From positions 1-59,205 of the forward strand of contig JAFZWQ010000011.1 of the NCBI GenBank assembly GCA_017617235.1: DNA of 59,205 nt. The letters run 5' to 3'. Position 1 is the stretch's first letter; the number at the start of each line of letters is the position of its first letter. Positions 1-7,241 of the stretch are shown piece by piece. This stretch comes from Bacteroidaceae bacterium (GTDB lineage: Bacteria > Bacteroidota > Bacteroidia > Bacteroidales > Bacteroidaceae). The notes under the pieces were generated by a model. That model was not told the origin of the DNA. It was given only the letters and a program-made list of their open reading frames with translations, and searched no databases. A program made the position numbers and the translations under genes.

Positions 1-249
1 CTCTGGGCTTTCGGAGCCGTGGAGCTGGATATAATCGAGGTCGTAATCTTCGGCAATCCTCTTGATGGTCTCAGCATCCTCATTGACGAAGACGCCGACT
101 CGCTTGCATTGCGTAGGCAGATAGGCGGGTCGTTCGCTGACGTAGCGACTGGACTTGGGCCAGAAGATAAAGCCCATCATGTCGATGCCGAGTGCCTCGA
201 CCTCACGGATATTCTCCGCCTCACGCATACCACAGACCTTAATAATCAT
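1..249 (-). CDS. trpF: TrpF, phosphoribosylanthranilate isomerase (partial, cut by window edge)
   Basis: The reverse strand reads MIIKVCGMREAENIREVEAL and continues with GFIFWPKSSRYV, VGVFVNED and DYIQLHGSE. These are the N-terminal beta-barrel strands of TrpF, including the cysteine of KVCGMR that serves as general base in the family. The enzyme isomerises N-(5-phosphoribosyl)anthranilate to CdRP, the third step of tryptophan synthesis, in the cytoplasm. Only the first 83 codons are in the window. An in-frame ATG 12 bases upstream (base 261) would add MSKR; the internal ATG is chosen because the family normally starts right at the first strand. It is the last visible gene of the trp operon, directly after trpC; trpA would be expected beyond the edge. 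Confidence 0.93.
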   Translation of the reverse strand, partial: MIIKVCGMREAENIREVEALGIDMMGFIFWPKSSRYVSERPAYLPTQCKRVGVFVNEDAETIKRIAEDYDLDYIQLHGSESPE

Positions 250-250
250 T

Positions 251-287
251 CTTTTCGACATTTCGATATTTCGTTATTTCGATATGA
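251..287. repeat. TTTCGATA-type microrepeat in the trpC-trpF spacer
   Basis: The short spacer is built from repeats of about 8-9 bases around the core ATTTCGAT/TTTCGATA. A similar run fills the trpD-trpC spacer near 1074-1103. It has no coding sense. Confidence 0.6.
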
Positions 288-1071
288 CGTCGCAGATAAA
301 CTTCCCTAGTGCCTTGCCCGGATCAGCAGTCTTCATGAAGTTCTCGCCAATCAGGAAACCTCGGAAACCTGCCTGACGGAGTGCCTTGACGGTATCAGGA
401 TTCGAGATGCCGCTTTCGCTGACCTTGACAGCATCCTTGGGCAGAAGTTCTGCCAAACGGAAAGAGTTCTGGACATCAGTTACAAACGACCCCAAGTTGC
501 GGTTGTTGATGCCACACATGTCGGGTTCCAGTTCTGCATATTCCAGTTCGGGTTCACTGTGCATCTCGAGCAACACTTCGAGTCCTAACTCATGCGCACT
601 GTGCAGGAGCGTTTTGCACTCCTGTTTCGACAGGTCGGCGGCAATCAACAGTACGGCACTGGCACCACAGAGACGGGCCTGAAACAGTTGGTACTCGTCG
701 ATGACGAAGTTCTTATATAAGACAGGTATCTGGACGCCAGCATGACGAGCCGTCTTAATGAATTCGTCGCTGCCGCCAAAATACTTCTCGTCGGTTAAGA
801 TACTTAAGGCGGAAGCACCGTTCTGCTGGTAACTTAGTGGTATGATGTCAGCTTGGCCTTCTTCCTTAATCCAGCCTTTCGAGGGCGACTTGCGCTTAAA
901 CTCAGCGATGATGCCGGAGTCAGAAGTCGTCAGGGCATGCGACATCGAGGCTACGCTGAAGTCGAGCAGCGGCTCTACACGACGGTGTATCTCCTGTTCG
1001 CTCAACTCCTGCTTAAAGCGCTCTACCTCCAGCCGCTTGTGGGCAACGATCTCTTGTAGGATATCCTTCAT
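274..1071 (-). CDS. trpC: TrpC, indole-3-glycerol-phosphate synthase
   Basis: The 265-residue length is normal for a monofunctional TrpC. It closes the CdRP ring to indole-3-glycerol phosphate with loss of CO2. Visible signatures, in order: IIAEFKRKSPSKG near residue 55 (catalytic lysine region), LSILTDEKYFGGS, VLYKNFVIDEYQ (second catalytic lysine), VLLIAADL, LGLEVLLEMH, GINNRNL, SESGI and GFLIGENF (phosphate binding). It is a separate gene rather than the TrpC-TrpF fusion of enterobacteria. It lies between trpD and trpF in the same minus-strand operon, and both flanking spacers carry TTTCGATA microrepeats. Confidence 0.97.
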   Translation of the reverse strand: MKDILQEIVAHKRLEVERFKQELSEQEIHRRVEPLLDFSVASMSHALTTSDSGIIAEFKRKSPSKGWIKEEGQADIIPLSYQQNGASALSILTDEKYFGGSDEFIKTARHAGVQIPVLYKNFVIDEYQLFQARLCGASAVLLIAADLSKQECKTLLHSAHELGLEVLLEMHSEPELEYAELEPDMCGINNRNLGSFVTDVQNSFRLAELLPKDAVKVSESGISNPDTVKALRQAGFRGFLIGENFMKTADPGKALGKFICDVISK

Positions 1072-1073
1072 TT

Positions 1074-1103
1074 CTTCGATGTTTCGATATTTCGAGATTT
1101 CGA
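1074..1103. repeat. TTTCGATA-type microrepeat in the trpD-trpC spacer
   Basis: The core TTTCGATATTTCGAGATTTC is the same microrepeat family as in the trpC-trpF spacer. It fills the short gap between trpC (ATG at 1071) and the trpD stop. Confidence 0.6.
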
Positions 1104-2114
1104 CTAACTATTTAACTCGACAAACTTCTTGAAGGTCTTCAGGGCACTGCCGCTGTCAATACTCTCGCGGGCAATAGCGATACACTCCTCAATGGTCTTC
1201 TCGCCCTTCTCGAGTACCTGGATACCGAAGGCGGCGTTGGCCAGCACGATATTTTTCTGGGCAGGCAGGGCGCGATTCTCGAGCACAGAGTCGAAGATGG
1301 CTGCAGCCTCTTCCTCTGTAGCGCCACCGACGAGTTCCTCGGGTTTGGCAATCTCAAAACCAAGATCCTTGGGTGAGAAGATACGCTCGTAGCTCTTGGT
1401 GGTCACTTTGAAGTCGCCTGTCAGCGAAATCTCATCGTAGCCATCGATGGAGTTCACAATACCATAGTCGATGCCGATCTTCTGATACACCTGATGGTAG
1501 AGGCGCATCTGGTCGAGGTTGGCAACGCCCAACAGCTGACACTTAGGCTGACTGGGATTGACCAGCGGACCAAGAAGATTGAAAATCGTAGGGAACTGCA
1601 ATGCCTTACGGATAGGCCCCACAAACTTCATGGCTTTGGCGAAGAGCTGGGCGTGAAGATAGACAATACCTGCCTCGTCGAGCGAGCGGTTCAGACGGTC
1701 GATGTCGTCGGTGAATTTGATGCCGTGGTGCTGGATGACGTTCGATGCTCCTGACACCGAAGTGGCGGCATAGTTGCCGTGCTTGGCCACCTTGTAGCCG
1801 GCTCCGGCGATGACGAAGCAGCTGGTGGTCGAGATGTTAAACGTGTTCTTGCGGTCGCCGCCGGTGCCGACAACGTCGATGTAGCGGTCGGCGTTGAGGA
1901 TGGCGGGCACGCCCGTCTCCAGGATACCGTCGCGGAAGCCGAGCAGCTCGTCGACGGTGACGCCGCGCATCTGCAGAGCCGTCAGCAGGGCGGTAATCTG
2001 CTCCGTGGGGTACTCGCTCTGAGTGATACCAATCAGAATGTTCTTCATTTCTTCACGGGAGAGTTCCTCGTGGTTCAGCATCCTGTTCAGGATGTCTTTC
2101 ATTGTCTGTGCCAT
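1104..2114 (-). CDS. trpD: TrpD, anthranilate phosphoribosyltransferase
   Basis: A 336-residue monofunctional TrpD that joins anthranilate to PRPP. The PRPP-binding signature DVVGTGGDRKNTFNIST is near residue 80, followed by KHGNYAATSVSGASNV; an N-terminal helical region of about 70 residues precedes them. The YLHAQLFAKAMK and LGPLVNP segments are also typical. It lacks the glutaminase domain fused to TrpD in enterobacteria; that function is carried by the separate upstream trpG. The trpG-trpD spacer is unusually long for this operon (258 bases) and is occupied by a 41-bp tandem repeat array. Confidence 0.97.
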   Translation of the reverse strand: MAQTMKDILNRMLNHEELSREEMKNILIGITQSEYPTEQITALLTALQMRGVTVDELLGFRDGILETGVPAILNADRYIDVVGTGGDRKNTFNISTTSCFVIAGAGYKVAKHGNYAATSVSGASNVIQHHGIKFTDDIDRLNRSLDEAGIVYLHAQLFAKAMKFVGPIRKALQFPTIFNLLGPLVNPSQPKCQLLGVANLDQMRLYHQVYQKIGIDYGIVNSIDGYDEISLTGDFKVTTKSYERIFSPKDLGFEIAKPEELVGGATEEEAAAIFDSVLENRALPAQKNIVLANAAFGIQVLEKGEKTIEECIAIARESIDSGSALKTFKKFVELNS

Positions 2115-2152
2115 ATTGCTATTTGTTTTGAATTTGTTACTTTTTGGGTTGT

Positions 2153-2370
2153 CCGAAGTTCGGACGATGCCGGAAGTATCTCGCTGACGTTTCCCGAAGT
2201 TCGGACGATGCCGGAAGTATCTCGCTGACGTTTTCCGAGTTTCGGACGCTGTCGAAAGTGTCTCGCTGACGTTTTCCGAGGTTCGGACGATGTCGGAAAT
2301 GTCTTGCTGACTTTTTCCGAGTTTCGGACGCAGTCGGAAATGTCTCGCTGACGTTTTCCGAGGTTCGGCG
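2153..2370. repeat. 41-bp tandem repeat array between trpG and trpD
   Basis: Unit starts fall at 2153, 2194, 2235, 2276, 2317 and 2358, an exact 41-base period giving about 5.3 copies. Each unit opens with the dyad CCGA(a/g)nTTCGG; the first copy is the perfect palindrome GTCCGAAGTTCGGAC. It ends with a TCTCGCTGACGTTT-like segment. The period is not a multiple of three and no real protein is read. The array begins right after the trpG stop and ends about 38 bases before the trpD start, so it is transcribed within the operon. Confidence 0.95.
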
Positions 2371-2372
2371 AG

Positions 2373-2936
2373 CTACAGAAACAGCCAGTTCTGAATCATG
2401 CGTCGCCCGTCGGGGGTCAGCACGCTCTCGGGATGGAATTGGATGCCCCGGACGTTCAGCTCGCGATGGCGGAGCGCCATGATCTGTCCCTCGTCGCTCT
2501 CGGCGGTGATTTCGAGACAGTCGGGCAGTCCTTCGCGAGAGACCACCCACGAGTGGTAGCGGCCGACGGTAAACTCCTTCGAGATGCCAGAGAAGAGCGC
2601 GTCGTCGCTCGTGAGATGACAGGGCGTCGCCACCCCGTGGAACACGTCGCTCAGGTTCTCGAGCTTACCGCCGAAGGCCTCGCCGATGGCCTGATGGCCC
2701 AGGCAGACGCCCAAGATGGGCTTCTTGCCGGCGTACGTCTTGATGACATCGAGCAGAAGACCTGCCTCGGAAGGAATGCCGGGGCCTGGCGAGAGGATGA
2801 TCTTGCTGAACTCCTCCAGCTGCGACAGTTCGAACTGGTCGTTGCGATAGACGGTGACCTCAGCGCCCAGTTCCTTGACCAAATGACTCAAGTTGTATGT
2901 AAACGAGTCGTAATTATCGATGATGACTATTTTCAT
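2373..2936 (-). CDS. trpG: TrpG, anthranilate synthase glutamine amidotransferase subunit
   Basis: A 187-residue class I glutamine amidotransferase that supplies ammonia to TrpE. It opens with MKIVIIDNYDSFTYNL. The oxyanion motif is LSPGPGIP (about 49-55), the nucleophile is Cys78 in GVCLGHQAIGE, and the His168/Glu170 pair sits in IQFHPES. RYHSWVV is also characteristic. It lies downstream of trpE in the minus-strand operon, as expected for a two-subunit complex. The sequence cannot exclude a shared role in para-aminobenzoate synthesis (PabA function), which some organisms assign to one TrpG. Confidence 0.96.
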   Translation of the reverse strand: MKIVIIDNYDSFTYNLSHLVKELGAEVTVYRNDQFELSQLEEFSKIILSPGPGIPSEAGLLLDVIKTYAGKKPILGVCLGHQAIGEAFGGKLENLSDVFHGVATPCHLTSDDALFSGISKEFTVGRYHSWVVSREGLPDCLEITAESDEGQIMALRHRELNVRGIQFHPESVLTPDGRRMIQNWLFL

Positions 2937-2967
2937 ATTCGTGTAATCCGTTAAATTCGTGGTTAAA
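2937..2967. repeat. ATTCGTGTAATT-type spacer repeat (trpE-trpG)
   Basis: The spacer reads ATTCGTGTAATC, then TTAAATTCGTGGTTAAA. Nearly the same sequence fills the trpB-trpE spacer at 4406-4436, so the same repeat occupies two spacers of one operon. Confidence 0.65.
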
Positions 2968-2972
2968 GAGAA

Positions 2973-4403
2973 TTACATGTCCTCGGCCATGATGATGGCG
3001 CGGCGCAGGGCACCGAGTTTGTTGTTCACTTCCTGCAGTTCGTATTCCTCGTCGCTCTTGGCCACGATGCCGCCGCCGGCCTGGAACCACAGCTCGCCGT
3101 TGCGCGAGACGAAGGTGCGGATGGTGATGGCCTGGTTCAGGCTTCCGTCGAGGCCGATGTAGCCGATGCAGCCACCGTAAGCACCGCGGTTGTGGGGCTC
3201 GTACTCGGAGATGAGCTGCATGGCGCGAACCTTCGGCGCACCAGAGAGCGTGCCGGCCGGGAAGGTGTCGATGAAGGCCTTGATGGGGTCGGCGCCCTCG
3301 TCGAGCTCGCCGGATACGCGGGATACGAGGTGGATGACGTGCGAGTAATACTGCAGGTCCTTGTAGAAGTCGACCTTCACGCCGTGGCAGTTCCTCGAAA
3401 GGTCGTTACGGGCCAGGTCAACCAGCATCACGTGTTCGGCATTCTCCTTTGGATCGTTCCTCAGATATTCTGCTCCCTTGCGGTCGGCCTCCGCATCGCC
3501 CGTACGCTTCGTGGTGCCAGCGATAGGGTCGATGTAGGCGCGGAACTTAGCCCCTGTGCCCGACGGTTTTCCGTCGGGTGTGACGGCCTCAATCCGGCAG
3601 TGCGTCTCGGGGCTGCTTCCGAATATCCTGAACCCGCCGAAGTCGAAGTAGAACAGATAGGGCGAGGGGTTGATGCTGCGCAGGGCGCGATAGAGCTTGA
3701 AGTCGTCGCCCTCGTACTTCTGGACGAAACGGCGGCTGAGCACAATCTGGAACACGTCGCCACGCAGACAGTGCTGGATGCCCTTGCGGATATTGGCTTT
3801 GTGCTCCTCGTCGGTCAGCGGACTCGTCGTCTCGCCCACGGGATGGAAGTCGTAAGCCTTCACGTTGGCCTTGTTCATGGCGCGCATCACGTCGTCGAGC
3901 TTTGCCTCGCCGTCGAGCGACACAATCTTCAGCGTGTTATTAAAGTGGTCGAACACAATCACCACCTTATATAATATATAGAGCAGGTCGGGGGCGTCGT
4001 TCTTCGCCTGCGTCTCGTCCTTCACGTTGATGTCCTCGAAATAGCGCACAGCATTGAAGCTGGTGTAGCCGAAGAGTCCGCAGATCTTGGCGTCGTCGCC
4101 CTCGACATGAATGCGGTCGATGAGTTGGTGGATAGCCTTGTCCGAGCGATACTCCTTGTTCACCTCGTGCTGGAATGTCGTGCCGTCAGGATAGGTGATG
4201 GTAGCCACGCCGTGACCAATCGCCACGCTGGCCATAGGCTCGATGCCGATAAACGAGCGCGAATTGTTAGAGTCGTGATAATCGGAGCTCTCCATCAGCG
4301 CGCTCTGCGGATAGAGGTCGCGCAGTCGCATATACACGCCCACTGGGGTGTACAGATCCGCGAGGATCGTCTTACTGGTTGTCGTATATTTAAAAGTTTC
4401 CAT
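2973..4403 (-). CDS. trpE: TrpE, anthranilate synthase component I
   Basis: A 476-residue chorismate-utilising enzyme that makes anthranilate from chorismate, with ammonia from TrpG. The N-terminal LMESSDYHD segment matches the family's feedback site (LLES in enterobacteria). The C-terminal catalytic domain shows VFQIVLSRRF, YLFYFDF, IFGSSPETHCR, PIAGTTKRTGDAEADRKG, EHVMLVDLARNDLSR, FPAGTLSGAPKVRAMQLI and GAYGGCIGYIG. The last carries the chorismate-binding residues. Retention of the feedback motif suggests tryptophan inhibition in addition to leader attenuation. It lies between trpB and trpG. Confidence 0.97.
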   Translation of the reverse strand: METFKYTTTSKTILADLYTPVGVYMRLRDLYPQSALMESSDYHDSNNSRSFIGIEPMASVAIGHGVATITYPDGTTFQHEVNKEYRSDKAIHQLIDRIHVEGDDAKICGLFGYTSFNAVRYFEDINVKDETQAKNDAPDLLYILYKVVIVFDHFNNTLKIVSLDGEAKLDDVMRAMNKANVKAYDFHPVGETTSPLTDEEHKANIRKGIQHCLRGDVFQIVLSRRFVQKYEGDDFKLYRALRSINPSPYLFYFDFGGFRIFGSSPETHCRIEAVTPDGKPSGTGAKFRAYIDPIAGTTKRTGDAEADRKGAEYLRNDPKENAEHVMLVDLARNDLSRNCHGVKVDFYKDLQYYSHVIHLVSRVSGELDEGADPIKAFIDTFPAGTLSGAPKVRAMQLISEYEPHNRGAYGGCIGYIGLDGSLNQAITIRTFVSRNGELWFQAGGGIVAKSDEEYELQEVNNKLGALRRAIIMAEDM

Positions 4404-4405
4404 AA

Positions 4406-4436
4406 AATTCGTGTAATTAGTGAAATTCGTGGTTTA
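4406..4436. repeat. ATTCGTGTAATT-type spacer repeat (trpB-trpE)
   Basis: Contains ATTCGTGTAATTAGTGAAAT followed by TCGTGGTTTAA, closely matching 2937-2967. The trpB stop codon at 4434-4436 lies inside the repeat. Confidence 0.65.
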
Positions 4437-5639
4437 AAAATTCCCGTATTCCTTTGCCATCGCCTTGTTCTTCAAATACGTTTCCACGTCCTTGTCGCCA
4501 CGGCCGCTCACCGTCAGCACGACGACGTCGCTGGGCTTAAACGTGAGTTTCTTCAGTGCTGCAATGGCGTGGGCACTCTCGATGGCGGGGATGATGCCCT
4601 CCATGCGGGTGAGCTCGTAGCCGCCATAGATGGCCTCATCGTCGTTGATGCTCAACACCTGCGTGCGGCCCTTCTTGGCCATGTTGCAGTGCATGGGTCC
4701 AACACCAGGGTAGTCGAGGCCGGCGCTAATTGTAAACGCCTCTTGGATCTGGCCGTCCTCGTTCTGCATCACCAGCATCTTGGCACCGTGCAGGATTCCA
4801 GTGGTACCCTTGTGGATGGTGGCTGCGGTATAATCGGTCTGCCATCCGTGTCCACCAGCTTCTGCCAGAACTATCTTTACTCTTTCATCGTCCATATAGT
4901 GATAGATGGTACCTGCTGCATTCGAACCGCCGCCGATACAGGCGATGAGATAGTCAGGATAGTCGCGACCAATCTTTTCCTCCAACTGCCATTTGATCTC
5001 CTCGCTGATGACGCTCTGCATACGGGCCACAAGGTCAGGGTAGGGATGTGGTCCCATCGTCGAACCGACGATATAGAAAGTATCAGCGGGATGACAGCAC
5101 CAGTCGCGGATAGCCTCAGAGCAGGCGTCGCTCAGCGTCATATTGCCCGTGCGGACGGGATGTACCTCGGCACCCAGCATCTTCATGCGCTCCACGTTGG
5201 TGTGCTGGCGCTCCACATCGGTAGCGCCCATAAACACCTCGCACTTCATGTTCATCAGCGCACACACCGTTGCCGTAGCCACCCCGTGTTGTCCGGCTCC
5301 CGTCTCAGCGATGATACGGGTCTTGCCCATCTTCTTGGCTAGTAGAATCTGTCCGATGGTGTTGTTGATCTTGTGGGCACCCGTGTGGTTCAGGTCCTCA
5401 CGCTTCAAGTACATCTGACAGCCGTATTTTTCGCTCATGCGCTTGGCAAAGTAGAGTGGTGAAGGACGTCCCACATAGTCCTTCAACAGCGCATGATACT
5501 CCTGCTTGAACTCATCACTCTCTATGATAGGCAGATAAGCCTCCTGCAGGTCGTGCACGCACTTGTAAAGAATCTCAGGCACATAAGCACCACCGAACTC
5601 TCCGTAAAAACCTCTCTCGTCAACCTGATAGTTTTGCAT
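4434..5639 (-). CDS. trpB: TrpB, tryptophan synthase beta chain
   Basis: A 401-residue PLP enzyme condensing indole with serine to tryptophan. Evidence: GFYGEFGGAYVPEIL near the start, the PLP lysine (Lys90) in HTGAHKINNTIGQ, the catalytic Glu in AETGAGQHGVATA, the phosphate loop CIGGGSNAAG, and SAGLDYPGVGP. This is the TrpB1 type that works with TrpA. It is the first structural gene after the attenuator. The order trpB-E-G-D-C-F places the beta chain first, as in other Bacteroidia, unlike the E. coli order. Confidence 0.98.
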   Translation of the reverse strand: MQNYQVDERGFYGEFGGAYVPEILYKCVHDLQEAYLPIIESDEFKQEYHALLKDYVGRPSPLYFAKRMSEKYGCQMYLKREDLNHTGAHKINNTIGQILLAKKMGKTRIIAETGAGQHGVATATVCALMNMKCEVFMGATDVERQHTNVERMKMLGAEVHPVRTGNMTLSDACSEAIRDWCCHPADTFYIVGSTMGPHPYPDLVARMQSVISEEIKWQLEEKIGRDYPDYLIACIGGGSNAAGTIYHYMDDERVKIVLAEAGGHGWQTDYTAATIHKGTTGILHGAKMLVMQNEDGQIQEAFTISAGLDYPGVGPMHCNMAKKGRTQVLSINDDEAIYGGYELTRMEGIIPAIESAHAIAALKKLTFKPSDVVVLTVSGRGDKDVETYLKNKAMAKEYGNF

Positions 5640-5691
5640 ACGTCGTATTCTATTATATATTCAAATCGTACATTATCATATAGTAAATATC

Positions 5692-5721
5692 AAAGGCCCG
5701 TCGCAAGAACGACAGGCCTTT
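5692..5721 (-). terminator. trp attenuator: intrinsic terminator with competing antiterminator
   Basis: On the minus strand, 5710-5721 and 5692-5703 form a 12-bp stem (one G-U pair) with a 6-base loop, followed by a T-rich stretch before trpB. A competing stem can form between GATAGCC (5755-5761) and GGCCTGTC (5711-5718, one bulge), which removes the terminator's 5' arm. GTGGC at the last Trp codon (5791-5795) can in turn pair with GCCGC (5753-5757) and sequester the antiterminator. Together these give the 1:2, 2:3 and 3:4 alternatives of ribosome-mediated attenuation. Confidence 0.8.
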
Positions 5722-5764
5722 AACGTTTTTCTAATCCCTTTCCTTCGGGTACGCGGCTATCTTC

Positions 5765-5824
5765 TCACGATTTTTGGAATCTTGAGCTACGCCACCACCA
5801 ATAGTTGTTCATAAGGGTTTTCAT
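5765..5824 (-). CDS. trpL: TrpL, tryptophan operon leader peptide with Trp-Trp-Trp
   Basis: A 19-codon frame in the trp leader, MKTLMNNYWWWRSSRFQKS, carries three consecutive TGG codons at 5792-5800 just ahead of the attenuator hairpins. It begins about 25 bases after the -7 element. Scarcity of charged tRNA-Trp would stall the ribosome on these codons and favour the antiterminator, allowing trpB-E-G-D-C-F transcription. The placement and the Trp run make a chance frame very unlikely. A second ATG five codons in is possible and would keep all Trp codons. Confidence 0.88.
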   Translation of the reverse strand: MKTLMNNYWWWRSSRFQKS

Positions 5825-5849
5825 TGCTGTTTTAATTACATTTCGACTG

Positions 5850-5880
5850 CAAAGTTATTTATTTCCTTTCAATCTTCAAA
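5850..5880 (-). promoter_or_regulatory. trp operon promoter
   Basis: On the minus strand TTTG (5877-5880) is followed after exactly 19 bases by TAACTTTG (5850-5857), a perfect match to the Bacteroidota consensus TTTG-N19-TAnnTTTG. Transcription would start about 7 bases downstream and include the TrpL frame. Confidence 0.88.
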
Positions 5881-5897
5881 ATATTTGCCCAAAAATT

Positions 5898-7235
5898 TTA
5901 CGATTCGTCAGAAACTCGTACTCCTTTCAGTGTGGCACTTGAGGCTTCAGTGATGCGTACACGCACCGTCTCGCCAATATGAAGACCTTCGCGGTCGACG
6001 ATGACCACCTTGTTCTGTTCTGTGCGACCAAACAATTGCTCGCGTGAACGCTTGCTGACACCTTCCAACAATACATCGTATTCCTTACCGATGCAACGCT
6101 GGTTACTCTCTGCAGAGAGTTGATTCTGCAGGGCGATAAGTTCATTAAGTCGACGGATTTTCACATCCTCCGATACATCGTCGGCCAAGTGTTTGCTGGC
6201 ATAGGTACCTGGACGTTCGCTGTATTTGAACATAAATGCAGAATCGTACTGGCACTCACGCATCAGTGAAAGCGACAGCTGGTGATCTTCCTCCGTCTCG
6301 CCACTGTATCCGGCAAAGATGTCAGTACTGAGACCACAATCGGGTACAATGCGACGGATAGCGGCCACACGATCTAAATACCATTCGCGAGTGTACTTGC
6401 GGTTCATACGCTTCAGCACCTCGTTCGAGCCACTCTGCACAGGCAGATGGATGTGACGGCAGACATTGGGTTCTTCGGCTATCACACGAAGGGTTTCATC
6501 GCTCATGTCCTTAGGATGACTGGTGGTAAAACGGACGCGCATCTCTGGCACGGCACGAGCCACCATCCGCAATAAGTCAGGGAACAAAATCTCATTGGTC
6601 TCATGGGATGTATTAGCCCTATAGGAGTTTACATTTTGTCCCAGGAGGGTGACTTCTTTGTAGCCACGGTCGCGAAGGTCACGGACCTCACGCAGGATGC
6701 TTTCGACATCTCGACTGCGTTCGCGACCTCGGGTATAAGGAACGATGCAATAGTGACAGAAGTTGTTACATCCACGCATAATGCTCACGAATCCACCGAT
6801 ATGGGGCCCGCAGATACGTTGGGGCACCACATCACGATAGGTCTCCGTAAGAGATAGTTCGACATCGATGGCCTTCTGTCCCAGTTCCACTTGGGCAATC
6901 AGGTCGGGCAGCGACATATAGGCATCGGGACCTGCAACGAGGTCCACCCCATGCTCGTTAATGAGCGACTCGCGGACACGTTCCGCCATACATCCCAGCA
7001 CACCCAGAATCAGTCGCTTTTGGCGACGGCGCTGCACGGAATGGTAGTATTCCAATCGCGAAAGGATTTTCTGCTCTGCATTGTCACGCACAGAACAGGT
7101 GTTTAGGAACACGGCATCGGCGTCTTCTTCCTTTTCGCACAGTTCATATCCTGCCATTCCCATCACGGAGGCAACGACTTCGCTGTCTGCCACGTTCATC
7201 TGGCAGCCGTATGTCTCTATCAGCAGTTTTTTCAT
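5898..7235 (-). CDS. miaB: MiaB, tRNA-2-methylthio-N6-dimethylallyladenosine synthase
   Basis: A 445-residue radical-SAM methylthiotransferase that modifies A37 of tRNAs reading UNN codons. The N-terminal UPF0004 domain has Cys11, Cys47 and Cys82 for the auxiliary iron-sulfur cluster (YGCQMN, NTCSVR, GCMAER). The radical-SAM motif CNNFCHYC (Cys156, Cys160, Cys163) is followed by IVPYTRGRERSR, the pattern of MiaB rather than RimO or MtaB. A C-terminal TRAM domain covers roughly 380-440. Only six bases separate it from the upstream GH97 gene, so it is probably co-transcribed with the glycoside hydrolases. Confidence 0.95.
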   Translation of the reverse strand: MKKLLIETYGCQMNVADSEVVASVMGMAGYELCEKEEDADAVFLNTCSVRDNAEQKILSRLEYYHSVQRRRQKRLILGVLGCMAERVRESLINEHGVDLVAGPDAYMSLPDLIAQVELGQKAIDVELSLTETYRDVVPQRICGPHIGGFVSIMRGCNNFCHYCIVPYTRGRERSRDVESILREVRDLRDRGYKEVTLLGQNVNSYRANTSHETNEILFPDLLRMVARAVPEMRVRFTTSHPKDMSDETLRVIAEEPNVCRHIHLPVQSGSNEVLKRMNRKYTREWYLDRVAAIRRIVPDCGLSTDIFAGYSGETEEDHQLSLSLMRECQYDSAFMFKYSERPGTYASKHLADDVSEDVKIRRLNELIALQNQLSAESNQRCIGKEYDVLLEGVSKRSREQLFGRTEQNKVVIVDREGLHIGETVRVRITEASSATLKGVRVSDES

Positions 7236-7241
7236 TCCTTA

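Noticed and set aside
2137-2550. A 137-codon minus-strand frame through the 41-bp array with Arg/Ser-rich periodic sequence
   Set aside because: It runs out of frame with trpG and through non-triplet repeats; composition is that of repeat-encoded noise.
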